A stretch of DNA of 64,000 nucleotides from Ichthyophis bannanicus (GCA_033557465.1 CM066039.1:49009788-49073787); one strand, 5' to 3'. Shown: positions 11,141 through 22,437, numbered from the stretch's first letter. The notes: generated by a model not told the origin, from the letters alone. Program-made: numbers and translations.

Positions 11141-12261
11141 CAAATGTTCTGCAATTTAAAGCCCTGAGCCATTCCACATATACACCATCATGGACAACGC
11201 TGGATGGCAATGTCCAGAATTCAACCAGGAGCTCACCTAGGACATAAGTAGCAGATGGGTAGCCTGGTGTGTTTGCCATAGCAGCAGAACACTGCAGTCT
11301 GACAGCCACAAATTCAGGACCTGCAGCACATGAGTTTATCTGCTGGGAGAGAGGGCTCATATATGTAAAATCTATCTACAAAGTAATGTTACTCATGAAA
11401 GCATGATGTGCAAGCATGAAGTTTGCACTGGATAGAGGTAGGAGGGCTTCTGATGTGTTGAGCTGTGGAGAGTGGGTCCCCCAGCCTTATGCCCCCCTCA
11501 TATCCATCTGGTCTCTGCATTACAGAGCTGTAAGCTCTAGCACCCTTCTTCTCCCCCATGGGAGGAACAATATTCCCTACTAACAAGAATACTGTGCCAG
11601 ATGTATAACAGAGAAAAACCCAAATTCCCTCTCACCCCAGAGACCTGGTAACCTGTCCACTGCAGCCTAGGTAATTGGGCACCCTGGGTGCCTCAGAGTG
11701 AGAGGGGTTCATACAGCCATTCCACATGGCGGCCACTGCTGACACCCTCCTTGCACCCATATGGGGTCTCCTGCTCATTCAGATGCTGCATTTGCGCCCT
11801 ATCTCCCCCGGAAAGGGCCGCAGCATGGTGTCTATGCATAGGTTTGCATTCCCTGATTTGCATGCCCTGCCCCCTTGTACTTCGCCCCATTGCTCAGAGT
11901 TGTGCAGCAGGATTTGCCTATTCCCAGGTCAGCCCTGTCTCTCCATCATTGAACACGTATTACCTGCCCTTTGAGTGGGGCCAGGGGCCAGGGGCCAGGT
12001 GTTGCTGTCTTATCTCTCTGCAGGGTTTAGTAGCTTACTGCTCGCAATGCGCATTCCCTTCAGCTGCACGTTCTCTATGACCACACTATTTATGCACCTC
12101 TCGCACTTTGCACTTCCCTAGCATGGTCGACTCCCTGCTTGTATCGCAGCTGCTACGCCCCCTCCACAGGAAATTCACACACTAACTGCATATTTGCCCT
12201 GCACTACTTTAGTAAACATGGCCGTAAGTGAGATAAGGTGCTCACACAACAAGGAACAAAA
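11141..12261. other. No gene recognised
   Basis: Mixed, moderately GC-rich sequence. ORFs of up to 130 codons (11688-12080) overlap others in different frames and show no known domain. 12205-12230 contains CTTTAGTAAACATGGCC, an end motif of a dispersed palindromic family. Confidence 0.5.
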
Positions 12262-12365
12262 ATAAAAAGGGAGAACTACAACAATTTATAACACCAGAAT
12301 CAACTTATCATAACTCTTTTTTAATTTGGTGTTATAAACTGCACTGTGGTTCTCGCCTTTTTTAA
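12262..12365. repeat. Short palindromic repeat, copy 2
   Basis: GAGAACTACAACAATTTATAA at the left is roughly the inverse of TTATAAACTGCACTGTGGTT at the right, giving an element of about 100 bp. It relates to 8035-8130. Likely a miniature DNA transposon; no target duplication was confirmed. Confidence 0.45.
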
Positions 12366-13231
12366 CACATATACTGCATCCAAAGAATCTCCTCTCCCAA
12401 CAATGGGTGAAGAGCAGAACTAGGACATTTCACATAGAACTCAATATTAGAGATGTACATTCCTTTGAAAGGACATGGGAAATATCAACAACATTCATAT
12501 CAATTTATTTTTATGTTCAAAGATTTTTTTATTAACTCAACAAGCATATAACAGCCCTCTGCAATCTCATTCAACTTAGCCACCAAATAGCATTTTCAGC
12601 AATTATAGAGAGCAGCCTTGAACAATATTTAATTCATATCATTTTTAATTGACATGGGAAATATCAATTATATTTTCTATGTCATTTCATATCAAAAATA
12701 CAAAATTATTTGTTTCCCCTTCCCCCCTTTACTGTTGCCACAGGCAGGCTGGCCTCAAACCAGTGACCCTTGGGTTGAAGATAGTTATTCTAGAAAAATA
12801 TCTATTATATCTCTATGGGAGCTGGTTCTAGCCAACTTGCTCTTAATTGTATCTTGTATTGCTGGTGATTTTCATTCCTGTTTCCTGATTGGCCCAAAGT
12901 TTGTCTTGTCTGAAACTCTTGCAAAACCCTTCCTGGATTTTTTATCATGTGAATTTATTTACTCCTGCCCTTCTACAGACTTACTCCAAAGATTTTTCTT
13001 TTGCCATGCTCTTGTGCCAGAAATTCTGTGGAACCATGTGTAAGTATAATATCACAGACATTTACCAAGCCTACTCCAGATCCTGGTTGTCCACTTAGGG
13101 ATCACAGTAAAAGAAAAATCTTTGAAGTAAGTCTCTGTCTAGTGCAGGCATTTGTGGTTCGCAGAGGTCAGATCATATTCAGCTGTTTTTCTCTGAGCAT
13201 CATTAGTTGCTGGTATCGTTTTGGAGTAAGT
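12366..13231. other. No gene recognised
   Basis: AT-rich sequence. An overlapping set of ORFs at 12649-13098 shows no family signature. Confidence 0.45.
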
Positions 13232-13817
13232 CTGTTGTTGTTAAGTGCCTTTGAGTCGGTTTCGACTCATGGCTACCCTTTGGATAATTGTCCTAAACTG
13301 CATTCGGTCTTTAGTCAGATGGCTCATTGTTGACAGAGTGACACCCATAACTGCTGTTACTGTATTGATCCATCTCATTGCTGGTCTTCCTCTTTCGCGT
13401 TGACCTTCTACGTTGCCAAGCATGATGTCTTTCTCTAATGATCTCTCTCTTTGTATGATGTGTCCAAAGTGTGAAAATTGAAGTCTTGTCATCTGAGCTT
13501 TTAAAAAAAGCTTAGGTTTGATCTCCTCTAGTACTGACTGGTTTGTTCTTCAGGTAGTCTATGGTATACATAGTATTTGCCACCAGCATCAATTTTCTTC
13601 CTGTCTATCTTTTCCACTGTCCAACTTTCACATCTCTATTATGATATTGAAAATGCCATGGCTTGAACAAGTCGAATCTTTGTATGGAGAGAGACATCTC
13701 TGATCTTGAGAATCTTGGCTAGATCCTTCATAGTCATTCTGCCAAGAGCAATGTGTCGTCGGATTTCTTGGCTGCTTGTTGTTTCTTTATTGATAGTTGA
13801 ACCAAGTAGGTTAAAGT
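13232..13817 (-). mobile_element. RTE/BovB-like LINE 3' fragment
   Basis: On the minus strand an endonuclease/reverse-transcriptase C-terminal region can be read in pieces. The clearest part is an 83-codon frame at 13241-13492 with FGHIIQRERSLEKDIMLG, GQRERGRPAMRWI and a terminal SRNRLKGT. This fits the C-terminal region of RTE/BovB-type proteins. The 3' end reads CGAAACCGACTCAAAGGCAC then AACAACAACAG, the same style of tail as BovB-mobilised SINEs. Upstream pieces (13493-13817) still read as reverse transcriptase but with frame breaks. It abuts the 77-bp inverted repeat at 13818. Confidence 0.8.
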
Positions 13818-13894
13818 TGTCCAGGCCACACGTGGGTGATGTGTTAGCAAGGCTGGTCTATCTACTGCCTGAACAGAGGATGGGGGTAGTTGCA
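13818..13894 (+). repeat. 77-bp inverted repeat, copy 2
   Basis: Reverse complement of 11064-11140 without a visible mismatch. It sits between the RTE/BovB-like relic and an L2-like relic, both old, so this copy looks like a later insertion. Confidence 0.85.
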
Positions 13895-13904
13895 TGGTCC
13901 ATGC

Positions 13905-14370
13905 TGTGATAATGTCATGACCAGACTACTGCAATGCCCTGTGTATTGGCCAGACCACAAAAGGTTTGCACCAGCTTATTTATTCAAAATGCTGTGGCAT
14001 GACTGATAGAAGGTTGCAAGCAACATGACCACATCCCATCTTTCCTGCAAAAACTGCCTTGGCTATCAGTAGTCTACAGGGCCAAATTTAAGACTGGTAT
14101 CCCTAATTTTCAAGGTCCTCAGACAAAGTAGACCAGAATACCTAAAGAATAAGTTAGCTCTCTACACACCTTTGAGGCCTCTAAGATCCTTTCAAGGAAC
14201 ATCCCTAACTGTACCTTCACCAAAGGAAATTGCATGTTGTGACATCACTTTCTCAGGAGTCGCCCCAACATTAAGGAACTCGGTCCCAGAGGGACTATGT
14301 CTAACTCAAAGGCTTGCTCTACCTTCAGAAAGTACAGAAAAGCCTAGCTCTTCTCTCAAACCATGACTAT
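13905..14370 (+). pseudogene. L2-like reverse transcriptase relic
   Basis: A heavily decayed C-terminal part of an L2/jockey-type reverse transcriptase. Frame-broken pieces correspond to DYCNAL, the region rich in LHWLP-like sequence, RPLRSFQGTSLTVPSPKEI (14172 onward) and a terminal segment before a stop near 14365. No intact frame exceeds 64 codons. Confidence 0.6.
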
Positions 14371-14466
14371 GATGGCTGACTTTCCATTCACTCATGCTGC
14401 TTCAGAACTAGCTTGCTGCACATCCTGAAACTGTGACCAGATCCAGACATCTTATCTTCTATATAT

Positions 14467-15095
14467 TGTGGCAGAGTCAGATGTATGAGCTCACTACAAC
14501 TCCTAGAATCCCCCAAGATAGAGTTAGGAAGGCCCCCGCTACAGTAAAAGCCCAGGTATTTCAATTAGCTTAAAAAGCTCAGGTGTTTTCATTAGGAGAG
14601 AGCACTTGGGACAGGGTGGCTGGGGAGAGCTACTAATCCAGGAAGCTGACAGGAGTTCTACCCTGACAAGGAGGAGGAGGAGGCCATGGAAGCCCAGTCC
14701 TGTGAAGATGAGGAGAACCCTGAACCCATGGAACACTAAAAGCTCTAGCCCTGGGGCAGGTTCTGCTAAGGTGTAAGTGAACCTGAAGGGAGGAAGGTTG
14801 GGGCAGCTGCACAGCTTTTAATTCTGCAGCTGAGCTTGTGTTGCATTTTATGTAAGACTTTGTGTTGTGAACTGGGGAGATTGAAGCTAGTGGCCAGTCT
14901 CCAGCTCTGCTTGCCACATTTCCCTGCCGGGAGTGGGAAAGAGGAAGGGTCACTCCAGGGAACTGAAGCCTAGGGAACTGAACTTGAGGCGAGAGGACCA
15001 TGTGCTGCCTAGGCGTGGATCTGATGGGACAGCTCTAGGAATGTCCAGTTTGGATCTGCACACTGCCACCGCCAAGGTTTGTCTTCAGCACTACA
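14467..15095 (+). repeat. 5' LTR
   Basis: Starts TGTGGCAGAG and ends CTACA. It aligns with the 3' LTR along its whole length, with many substitutions and small indels, so the insertion is not recent. Confidence 0.85.
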
Positions 15096-15096
15096 C

Positions 15097-15114
15097 TGGT
15101 GTATTGGCCAGGAA
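15097..15114 (+). other. Putative primer-binding site
   Basis: TGGTGTATTGGCCAGGAA begins one base after the 5' LTR, where a tRNA 3' end (CCA) would pair. I cannot name the primer tRNA. Confidence 0.45.
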
Positions 15115-15348
15115 CACAATGAAGGAGTTATAACGCCTGGAAGCCAGACTCCAACTCCTCACCCCAGGTGAGTGCCAGTGGCCACATCTGGTAAGAGAAC
15201 CTAAAATGGGTTGAGTTGCTGACTGGGTTGGACGAGGAGGGGTGCTGCTGAAGATGAATGGACCCCATGGGGGGATGCTTAGTCGGGTGCCTAGGGAGCC
15301 ACACTTGGTTTTGTTTTTGTGTTTGTTCTGGTTGCAGGATACTTTAGG

Positions 15349-16500
15349 ATGGACACGAGAGACATTTTCCAGTGGATGGCTGCACAATTCCAAAAGGAAC
15401 AAGAATATTACCTGAAGGCCCAGCAAGCCATGCTAGTGGCCATGCAGGAACAACAACAGCCTCTGTTGGACCTGTTACAGGGATATCTTAAGGGCTACAA
15501 CAGGAGGTGAAGATGGTGGGATCCTCAGAAAGCAGGAGGCTGCCACTGCTCCCATGGATCCGGTAACATTGCCTCCTTTTGGACCTTTTGCTTTGGGAAA
15601 GTTAACAGACACAGATGGCATAGATGACTTTTTAGGGACTTCTGAGAGAATGGTCATGGCCATAGGGTGAGCACAGGAACAGTGGGCTATCAGACTGACT
15701 GCCTACCGGACCTTAATGCCTACACTGGTCATGGACTATGCCATTGTGAAAGTAGCTATAAAGGAGAGATATAGCTTGACCAGAGACTCCTATGGGAGAG
15801 CCTTCAGAAAAGCCTTGATGGTGAAGGATGAGAGACCCCAAGCCTTGGCTCAGAGGCTAACAGATTTAGCAATGAAATGGTTAGAGCCTGATGGTTGAAC
15901 CACAGCCCAGGTAATGGAAGCTTTAATAGTAGAGCAATTCCTTTTTGCAGTCCCCGAGGAAGTGAGGGGGTGGCTAATAAAGCAGAGGTGTCGATCCCTG
16001 GAAGAGTCCATTAGAGCGGTGGAGCAGTACTTTGAGGCTCAATATGCCCAGTCCTATGTAGGAGTGAGCTTAGAGACCACTATACAAGAAAAGCCATCTA
16101 GCCATCTAGGAGGGTTGGCCCCAAGGTTCCCACAAGAAGGAAGGGGACAGTATGGGGAATGCCCAGAGATATGCAGGGAGACAGGTTCCCTCTGCAGGAA
16201 TGCCCCAGAAGGGAGTACAAATGCTTCCAATGCAGGAAAAGAGGGCATTTGAAAAGAGAGTGTAATGCTAAAGAAATATTAATGGCGCGGCTCAAGAGGA
16301 TTGAACCACAGAGGGATGTTTCTAGGGTCTCTGCATGTCAGTGGGACAGGAAAACAACATACCCTAGGCTAGGGGCTAGATAGGGCACAGTTGGTCATTG
16401 GGAGACATGCCTCAAGAGAAGGAAGTCACGCTGCTATAGATGTGGGAAGCGTGGGCATAGGAAAAGGGACTGCTGGTATAAGAGGGTGTTGACCACGGTG
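15349..16500 (+). pseudogene. gag: Broken gag with SCAN-like capsid and two zinc knuckles
   Basis: The N-terminal frame starts with MDTRDIFQWMAAQFQKEQEY at 15349 and stops at 15510. The capsid part continues in another frame (about 15560-16252) with in-frame stops near 15668 and 15896. Pieces in order are EQWAIRLTAYRTL, DYAIVKVAIKERY, YGRAFRKAL, RPQALAQRLTDLAMKWL, and EQFLFAVPEEVRGWLIKQR followed by a final SIRAVEQYF. This order matches SCAN domains and Gmr1-like Gag capsids. A second shift leads to a CCHC knuckle, CFQCRKRGHLKREC (about 16221-16262), then a stop at 16381. A second knuckle, CYRCGKRGHRKRDC (16432-16473), follows in the same frame. Gag packages element RNA; this copy cannot make the full protein. 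Confidence 0.8.
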
Positions 16501-16686
16501 GTATAGCCAGTTACTCCTCTAAGAGAGCAGTCAACTCAGAAGATTAGAGTGGAAAGGGAAGAGTGCCTAGGGGTAGGAGATAATACTAATGGGATGGGTA
16601 AGGCAGAGAGTCCCATTGTAGACTGAAGCTATAAGACAGAGGCCCACGAGAAAGGGGTAATTGAACAATCCACCCAGACAGGGGAT

Positions 16687-17615
16687 TTGGGGGACAAGGG
16701 AGGAGGTTCAGCAGGAAGCCCAGGAGAAAATGCTCCTGACTCAACGGAAGAATTTCAAGTGCAGTCTCAAGATGGGGATTCGGGAAGAGGTCCCGAGAAC
16801 CCCAAACCAGAGGGTGGTAGTGGGGGAAATAATATAATAGAGTCTAAAGGGCTTCCAGAAGAAAAGCCCACATTGGGAGGTGGGGATAAGAAAACCCCTG
16901 GCATGATAGAACCCAGTCAGGAGGAAGCTGCAGATGGGACACAAGAGCCCCTGGGTACAGAGGTGGAAGAGTCCCTAAAAAGCTAATGGGAGTAACAGGC
17001 TCTGAGGGAATAACTGACGAGCTGAATGGAAAAGTCTTAGGAGAGTTTGCAGACCCTGTAGCACGAGACTCCATCCATAGCTCTGACAAGAATAAAGACA
17101 TTAACCATATCCTGAGCACACAGTACTCACATGCTAAGGGGCAGCCTGAAGAAAGGCTGGAAACCCTTCCTGTTAAAGAGGGGGTAGTGCAGGAAGGTCC
17201 TATGGTGCCAGAAACTATTAAAGACCTTGCACAGTTGGGACGGACCTCAAAAGCATCTGTTCAGCAAGTCAAGGAGAAGGACCAGCAGCACACAGTCAAT
17301 GAGGGAGGTCCTGGGGAAGCCATAGCCTCAAGGCAGGAGGGATGGCCAGTCATCCCGATGGGGATGTGGGAGTCCGTGGGAGGGAGACAGATCCTCCACA
17401 AAGGACAGTCCATAGGATTCTTACCCAAATATAAAAGTTTATCCCATGAAGAGGTACAATGCGAGGATTATAGAAGGGAGAGAGTAGCCCATCCTCTACC
17501 AAAGCCCTTTCCTTAGCAGGGAGAGAAAGGAATGTCCATTAATAAGGGCAAGAAAAAGCCGCATGACAAAGTATGTTCCTACTGTGGTGCTAGGGGATAT
17601 GTTAGGGAGTTGTGT
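16687..17615 (+). pseudogene. Gag-tail frames with a third, altered zinc knuckle
   Basis: Two adjoining open frames (16687-16986, 99 codons; 16986-17516, 176 codons) overlap by one base and lie in different frames. The first is rich in Gly, Glu, Pro and Ser. I recognise no enzyme in either. After a stop at 17514 the second frame continues to CSYCGARGYVRELC (17574-17615), a CCHC-spaced knuckle with Tyr in place of His. These probably formed the C-terminal part of the same Gag-like protein, occupying the place where pol would lie. Confidence 0.6.
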
Positions 17616-17739
17616 CCCTGGTGGTGAGCAAAAAGGGGTAAGGTGTGAGACCCTGAATAAATAGTAAAAGGAATGCATGTATGTTTAGAATATGCCCTAA
17701 TCCAGAGGGTGAGTTCTATCAGCCTGCGGAAAGGCCGAT

Positions 17740-17760
17740 AGAAGCTTAAGGGATGGGGTA
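17740..17760 (+). other. Polypurine tract
   Basis: AAGCTTAAGGGATGGGGTA lies directly before the TG of the 3' LTR, the expected place for plus-strand priming. Confidence 0.5.
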
Positions 17761-18642
17761 TGTGGCAGAGTCAGATGTGTGAGTTCACTACAACTCCCAG
17801 AATCCTTCAGGATGGAGTTAGGAAGGCCCCCTGCCACAGTAAAAACCCAGGTATTTCAATCAGCTTAAAAAGCCCAGGTGTTTCCATTAGGAGAGAGGGT
17901 GGCTGGGGACGGGGAGAGCTACCAAGCCAGGAAGCTGACAGGAGTTCCACCTTGACAAGGAGGAGGGAGGCGGCATCAGCCATGGCCATGACCATGACCA
18001 TCCAGTCCTATGAAGATGAGGCGAGCCCTGAATCCATGGTGGTACAAAAGACAGAACATTAAAAGCTCTAGCCCTCGGGCAGGTTCTGCTAAGGAGTAAG
18101 TAAACCTGAAGGAAGGGAGGGAGGAAGGGTGGGGCAGCTGCACAGCTTCTAATTGTGCAGTTGAGCTTGTGTTGCATTCTATGAAAGACTTTGTGTTGTG
18201 AACTGGGGAGATTGAAGCTAGTGGCCAGTCTCCAGCTCTGCTTGCCCCATTTCTCTACCAGGAATGGGATAGAGGAAGGGTTACTCCAGGCTAGGGTTGC
18301 CAACTGGCTCCAGATGCGCCCGACAGGCTTGATCCAGTCCTGTGTTTACCCCATTGCATGCAGGGACTTGTAGTCTGGCTTTTCTTATGGAGTGCAATGG
18401 AGAAATCAGAACTACATGTCCCTGCATGCAATGGAGTAAACCCAGGACTGGATCAAGCCTGTCGGGCGCATCTGGAGCCAGTTGGCAACCCTACTCCAGG
18501 CCTGGAGGCTCAAGAATCCTAGGGGACTAAACCTGAGGCGAGAGGACCGTGTGCTGCCTAGGCATGATGGGACAGCTCTAGGAAAGCCCCGATTGGATCT
18601 GCAGGCTGCCCCCACCAAAGAGGTTTGTTTTTGGTGCTACGA
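17761..18642 (+). repeat. 3' LTR, interrupted by a hAT element
   Basis: Matches the 5' LTR from TGTGGCAGAG to the terminal CTACG/CTACA. It is about 250 bases longer, 202 of which are the hAT element at 18292-18493 plus its 8-bp duplication. Confidence 0.85.
18292..18493. mobile_element. hAT-type miniature element, copy A (202 bp)
   Basis: A long palindrome with ends TAGGGTTGCCAACTGGCTCC and its inverse. It is flanked by the 8-bp direct repeat CTCCAGGC (18284-18291 and 18494-18501). No coding capacity. A sister copy of the same length lies at 46103-46304. It inserted into the LTR, so it is younger than that element. Confidence 0.95.
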
Positions 18643-18647
18643 TATAT

Positions 18648-19286
18648 AGTTTGCACTCAATCTGGCTATACATTCTAGTTTGCCCTATGCGTTCATCTTC
18701 GTCCATCATGTCTGTCTGTATGGCCCAGCTATACCTGCCCAGTCTTCTGCCTATTGCAATGTGTTTTGTTATATGGTGCCAACATTGTGAGTATCTTATT
18801 TATGTTATATGAATGTTCTACCATGTGGCCTATTAAGATATATATTTGTATTCTACTGATATTGTATCATTTCTGGTATTTGAAGGTTTTATTTCCTCCT
18901 CCCCACCCCCCTCATGTTTTTGCTACAATTTTTTTTGTTACAACTTTTGTATCTTGGGATTTATATTGTTGTGCTACTCTTTCCCCCCCCCCACACGTTT
19001 CTTTGTTGTTGTTTTTGACTATGGTGTATCTGGTTTTGTAGTTTCTGCAGTCAAGAGACTAGTTTTATCTGTAAACCACAATGATGTACCAAACCATTAG
19101 CGGTCTAGCAAATCTTTGCAAATAAATCAACCTTAGCTCACTTTAGTAAGCATGCCCCCACTTGTCTGTTATCTTCACACAGGATCATTTTGCTACTATA
19201 ATGCAAGTTTTTTTTCTATCGAGTGAAACCTGCTGTACACCGCCTTGGGTGAATCTCTTCATGAAGGTGGTTAAATACTGCAATGT
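18648..19286. other. No gene recognised
   Basis: T-rich sequence with short C runs. 19135-19160 carries CTTTAGTAAGCATGCCCCC, an end motif of a dispersed palindromic family. Confidence 0.45.
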
Positions 19287-19497
19287 GTGCCTTCAAGTCA
19301 ATCCTGACTCCTGGCGACCCAGAGGCTCCTGGGTTTTCTTGGCAGTGTCACCGGAAGTAGATTGCCAGGCCTTTCTTCCGAGGCAATGGAGGGTTAAGTG
19401 ACTTGCCCAAGGCCACAAGGAGTGCTAGTGGGAATTGAACCCTGGTTGCTTGGTTACCAAACCAGTGTTCTAACCACTAGGCTACTCCTCCACTCCC
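19287..19497 (-). mobile_element. tRNA-headed SINE with RTE-like tail, minus strand
   Basis: Read on the minus strand: A box TAGCCTAGTGG (19474-19484), B box GGTTCAATTCC (19431-19441), a MIR-like core (CTTGGGCAAGTCACTTAACC) and a tail including TGCCAAGAAAACCCAGGAGC. The tail section GAAGTAGATTGCCAGGCC (plus strand) is shared with the 5S-headed SINE at 22438. Confidence 0.88.
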
Positions 19498-20029
19498 TAA
19501 TAAGATCATTTGCAGAAGGATTTTCATTTTCAGGCTCTGACCATATCCTAAGTTGCCTAGTTGGCTTGTGGTGTTCACTGCTGTTTCCATATAGACGTCT
19601 GGTTCATTTGGACTAGCAAAGTTGTAAGTGATATCTGCAGTTCATTTTCTATGATAAAATATAAAGGGGGGGGGGGAAGGGGCAAGAAGCAACAAATTAC
19701 TGTCTCTGAGACTTTCATCACGAGCTGTATGGGGATTCTTGGAAGAGAGAAGAAAAATGAAGGCGGCATTAGTTTTAAATGACAAAACAGATCCTGTACC
19801 TACCGGGAAAGGACTCGGTCCAGCTTTTTCAGTCAGTTTTAAATGTGTCCTAGACAAGAGTTAGGGACACTTCAAGCGTCCTGGGTGCCCTAGCCGAATT
19901 AGCCTTGTGACTTAATTGCATGAGATCAGCATCATGACCTGTTGGACAGACGACCACATGCTTGATTTGGCTCACAATGCCTGCTTTTAAGGAAGAGGAG
20001 GAAGACTGGTGGGCAGCTGCATCCCCCCC

Positions 20030-20375
20030 CCCCAGGACCAGGGCAAACATTTAGTTAAATTAGGCAGTCACCTGGGCAGCATCTGGGGGGGAGGGGCAGG
20101 TGGTAGTGGTAAAGAGCAGAGCATTCAAGGCTACTTTGACAGTCAAGGAGGGTGTAAGGCTTAAGGTTTGTCTAGGGCTCCAACACTTTGAATCAACTCT
20201 GGGGCTGACCCTTCCCACCACCCCAGTCAACCAACTCAACTCTCTTTTTGGCTGACTGCGTGTGGGGGTCCATAGCACCTAGCAGGCTCTATGGATGTTT
20301 TATTTCTGCCCCCAAATTCTGGCACCCTAGGCAATGGACTAGATTCACCTAGTGGTAGAGCCAGCCCCAGTGAGA
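20030..20375. repeat. Unclassified repeat family A, copy 1
   Basis: Shares GAGCAGAGCATTCAA, a TTGCCTAGGG-like string and GACTCTGGGGCC-like strings with 35740-35920. Probably a non-autonomous hAT-like family, but ends are not defined here. Confidence 0.5.
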
Positions 20376-21110
20376 GTGAATTGTGTGCATCATACAAGGC
20401 ATTTAATTGAACCCTATGTGGATTTCATTCAAACCCTTCAAAGGCTGCAGTAGCAGGAGACAAAAACTCGACTTACTCAGAAAGGAAAGTTCATGAGGCG
20501 TGGAAGAATTATGAATCAAATATTGAAGATGTATGAAAGAAATCAAACAAAATAAATTGTTTGGAAGTTTAGCCATCCTTCAGCAACACATCCTAATATC
20601 CTCTAAATGCTATGTCAATATCCATAGCACTTTGCATTTCTTTCACTTAGAATAATATTTCCCAGTTATTAATGGTCTCTTTCTTTTTATTACATTCTTG
20701 CAGCGGTAGTACGGTCACAGCACAGAATTTTAAGTTGATCGGATACTTTCTGATGTACTACAGTGCCCTCTACTGGTGAGGAACTATAACAGCTTTGACA
20801 GACTCTTTTTTTTTTTTTTTTCTTATTCATTGAACATAGTCTATTTTTATTTGCTGGAGAAGAACAGAGATGCTAGATTCTCTTCCAAACACTCTGCTGT
20901 AGATCCCACAGTATTTTGCACAGAACTAAGATGTCTCTATTTGCATCAAAATAGCTTTGATTAGAAATATCTTAAGGCCATCGGCCTTTATATTGTTTGA
21001 GATGCTCGATTCTCTGCTAAATGCAGAGTCTTCTCTCTCTCTCTCTCGTTTGGCCCAATACTGAAAGCGATTAACATGGTTAGCAGACCTTCTAACTGCA
21101 TTAATCTCAC
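20376..21110. other. No gene recognised
   Basis: Moderately AT-rich. Contains a T run (20807-20821) and a short CT run near 21033. Confidence 0.4.
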
Positions 21111-21114
21111 TGAC

Positions 21115-21440
21115 CGGGATATTCAATAGCACTGATGTGGTTTATACTGCTGAATATTTGTGGCAGCTAGCAATGGGATGGGGTGGGTACCCAGGGATAA
21201 TTGGTCAATGGTAATAATCAGCTGCTGCCTGATGTCCCTCAGTAGCCGCCGAAGCTAAACGGCAAGTGGCTGAATGTTGTTGCTGCCCGGTTAGCTTCTT
21301 GGCTATCTGGCTAACCCAGATATTCAATGCCGGAGGCTGGATATGACCTCGATATTGAATATCCAGTTCCAGGGTTCAGCGGCAACAGCTCGCTGCTGTT
21401 TTGCACTAGCCACTGCTGCTGAAGATTGGGCCCGTAATAC
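21115..21440. repeat. Unclassified repeat family B, copy 1
   Basis: Recurring phrases such as GAATATCCAG, CCCGGTTAGC and TAACC with ATATTCAATG. Diverged relatives lie at 38350-38765, 52205-52390 and 54590-54680. Internal symmetry suggests a non-autonomous DNA element. Confidence 0.45.
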
Positions 21441-21589
21441 CTTAGATTGACCAACATAGGAATCACCTAAGATTTTCTCTTACAGTTTTCCAAGTACATG
21501 TTCTTTCCACAGAATTATACACAAGATGGCACTCGAGATTAAAGCTCAGCACTGCCATGGCTTTTGCCTTTACTTATAAATAAAAAAAA

Positions 21590-21700
21590 TATATATGACA
21601 GAAGAAGCCGATACCTTATTGGACTAACTTAATACATTGTTTGACTAAATTTCAGAGGTCTAAACCTCCTTCGTTGGGTAAGAAGAGTATGAGCCAAAGA
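21590..21700. repeat. Repeat fragment of unknown class
   Basis: The string ATTGGACTAACTTAATACAT, followed by TTTCAGAGGTCTAAACCTCC, looks like a widespread vertebrate repeat that I cannot name. The second part is a small hairpin. Confidence 0.35.
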
Positions 21701-22437
21701 CAACATTATTGGGTTTTACTTTTAATCAGCACCGTAAGAGATCCTAGTGGTGAGAGCTCCAAATCCTATTCCATGATGCACCATGCAATTTTTAGAAAGT
21801 CGCTGATCTTCCTTGACTGCTAGGTCTTGGGGGAAGGAACTCGGTGAGTCCCTGATTTAATAATGCCCAGTCCTGGGGACCCTGGCAGGGGCTCCATGGG
21901 AAGCTTTGATCTCTAGACTGTTTCCCCGAGTGCCCCACCCAAAGCTGAAATAGAATGTAAATGCTCTTCCCCCTTTTGCTTGTTTCAGCTGGGTATATCT
22001 GGTTTCTGGACTCCATGCAGATGAAAGCCCATAGACAGCGTAACACTGTGCATATCTTTACTGACTATGACTTATACAGGTGTAGTCGATGTGAGCCTGG
22101 AAGATGGTGCATTCCCCCAAGGAGATGGGGGGGGGGGGGGGTGACAAATAATCTTGTAATATGAGGGTATGAGCAAAGGCTTGATTTTTATATAAGCCAA
22201 TAAACTAGTGACTTAATATTTTATGCTGTCCTGGGGACACTGATAACAGTTCAGCACACAGAATATCTTGTTTTGATTAACATCAGCATGTTTTATTGAT
22301 GTTATTTCATGTTACTGATCACACATCTTCTCATATGCTAAGCACAATACCTACAAAACACAGCTGTTTGTATTGACATTATACTGATTAAGGTATATTA
22401 TCTTAAATGGGAAGTTTTCTGATGTCTAATCTGAAAG
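21701..22437. other. No gene recognised
   Basis: No clear feature apart from a G run near 22127-22141. Confidence 0.4.

Larger units (their letters stand above)
14467..18642 (+). mobile_element. LTR retrotransposon with SCAN-like gag, no pol
   Basis: Two similar flanking repeats (14467-15095 and 17761-18642) bracket an internal region of about 2.7 kb. Both start TGTGGCAGAGTCAGATGT. A primer-binding-like TGG lies just after the 5' LTR and a purine-rich tract just before the 3' LTR. The interior encodes a broken Gag with a SCAN-related capsid part and CCHC knuckles, then long acidic frames, then runs straight into the 3' LTR. No protease, reverse transcriptase, RNase H or integrase motif is seen. 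Gag type and LTR style suggest the Gmr1-like Ty3/Gypsy group, the reported source of vertebrate SCAN domains. The flanks both read TATAT (14462-14466, 18643-18647), weak evidence because both are AT-rich. Confidence 0.85.

Noticed and set aside
11688..12080. A 130-codon plus-strand ORF
   Set aside because: No known domain, overlapping ORFs in other frames and no splice or promoter context.
14467..18642. Endogenous retrovirus with env
   Set aside because: No envelope or polymerase motifs; the Gag type fits a Gypsy-like retrotransposon.
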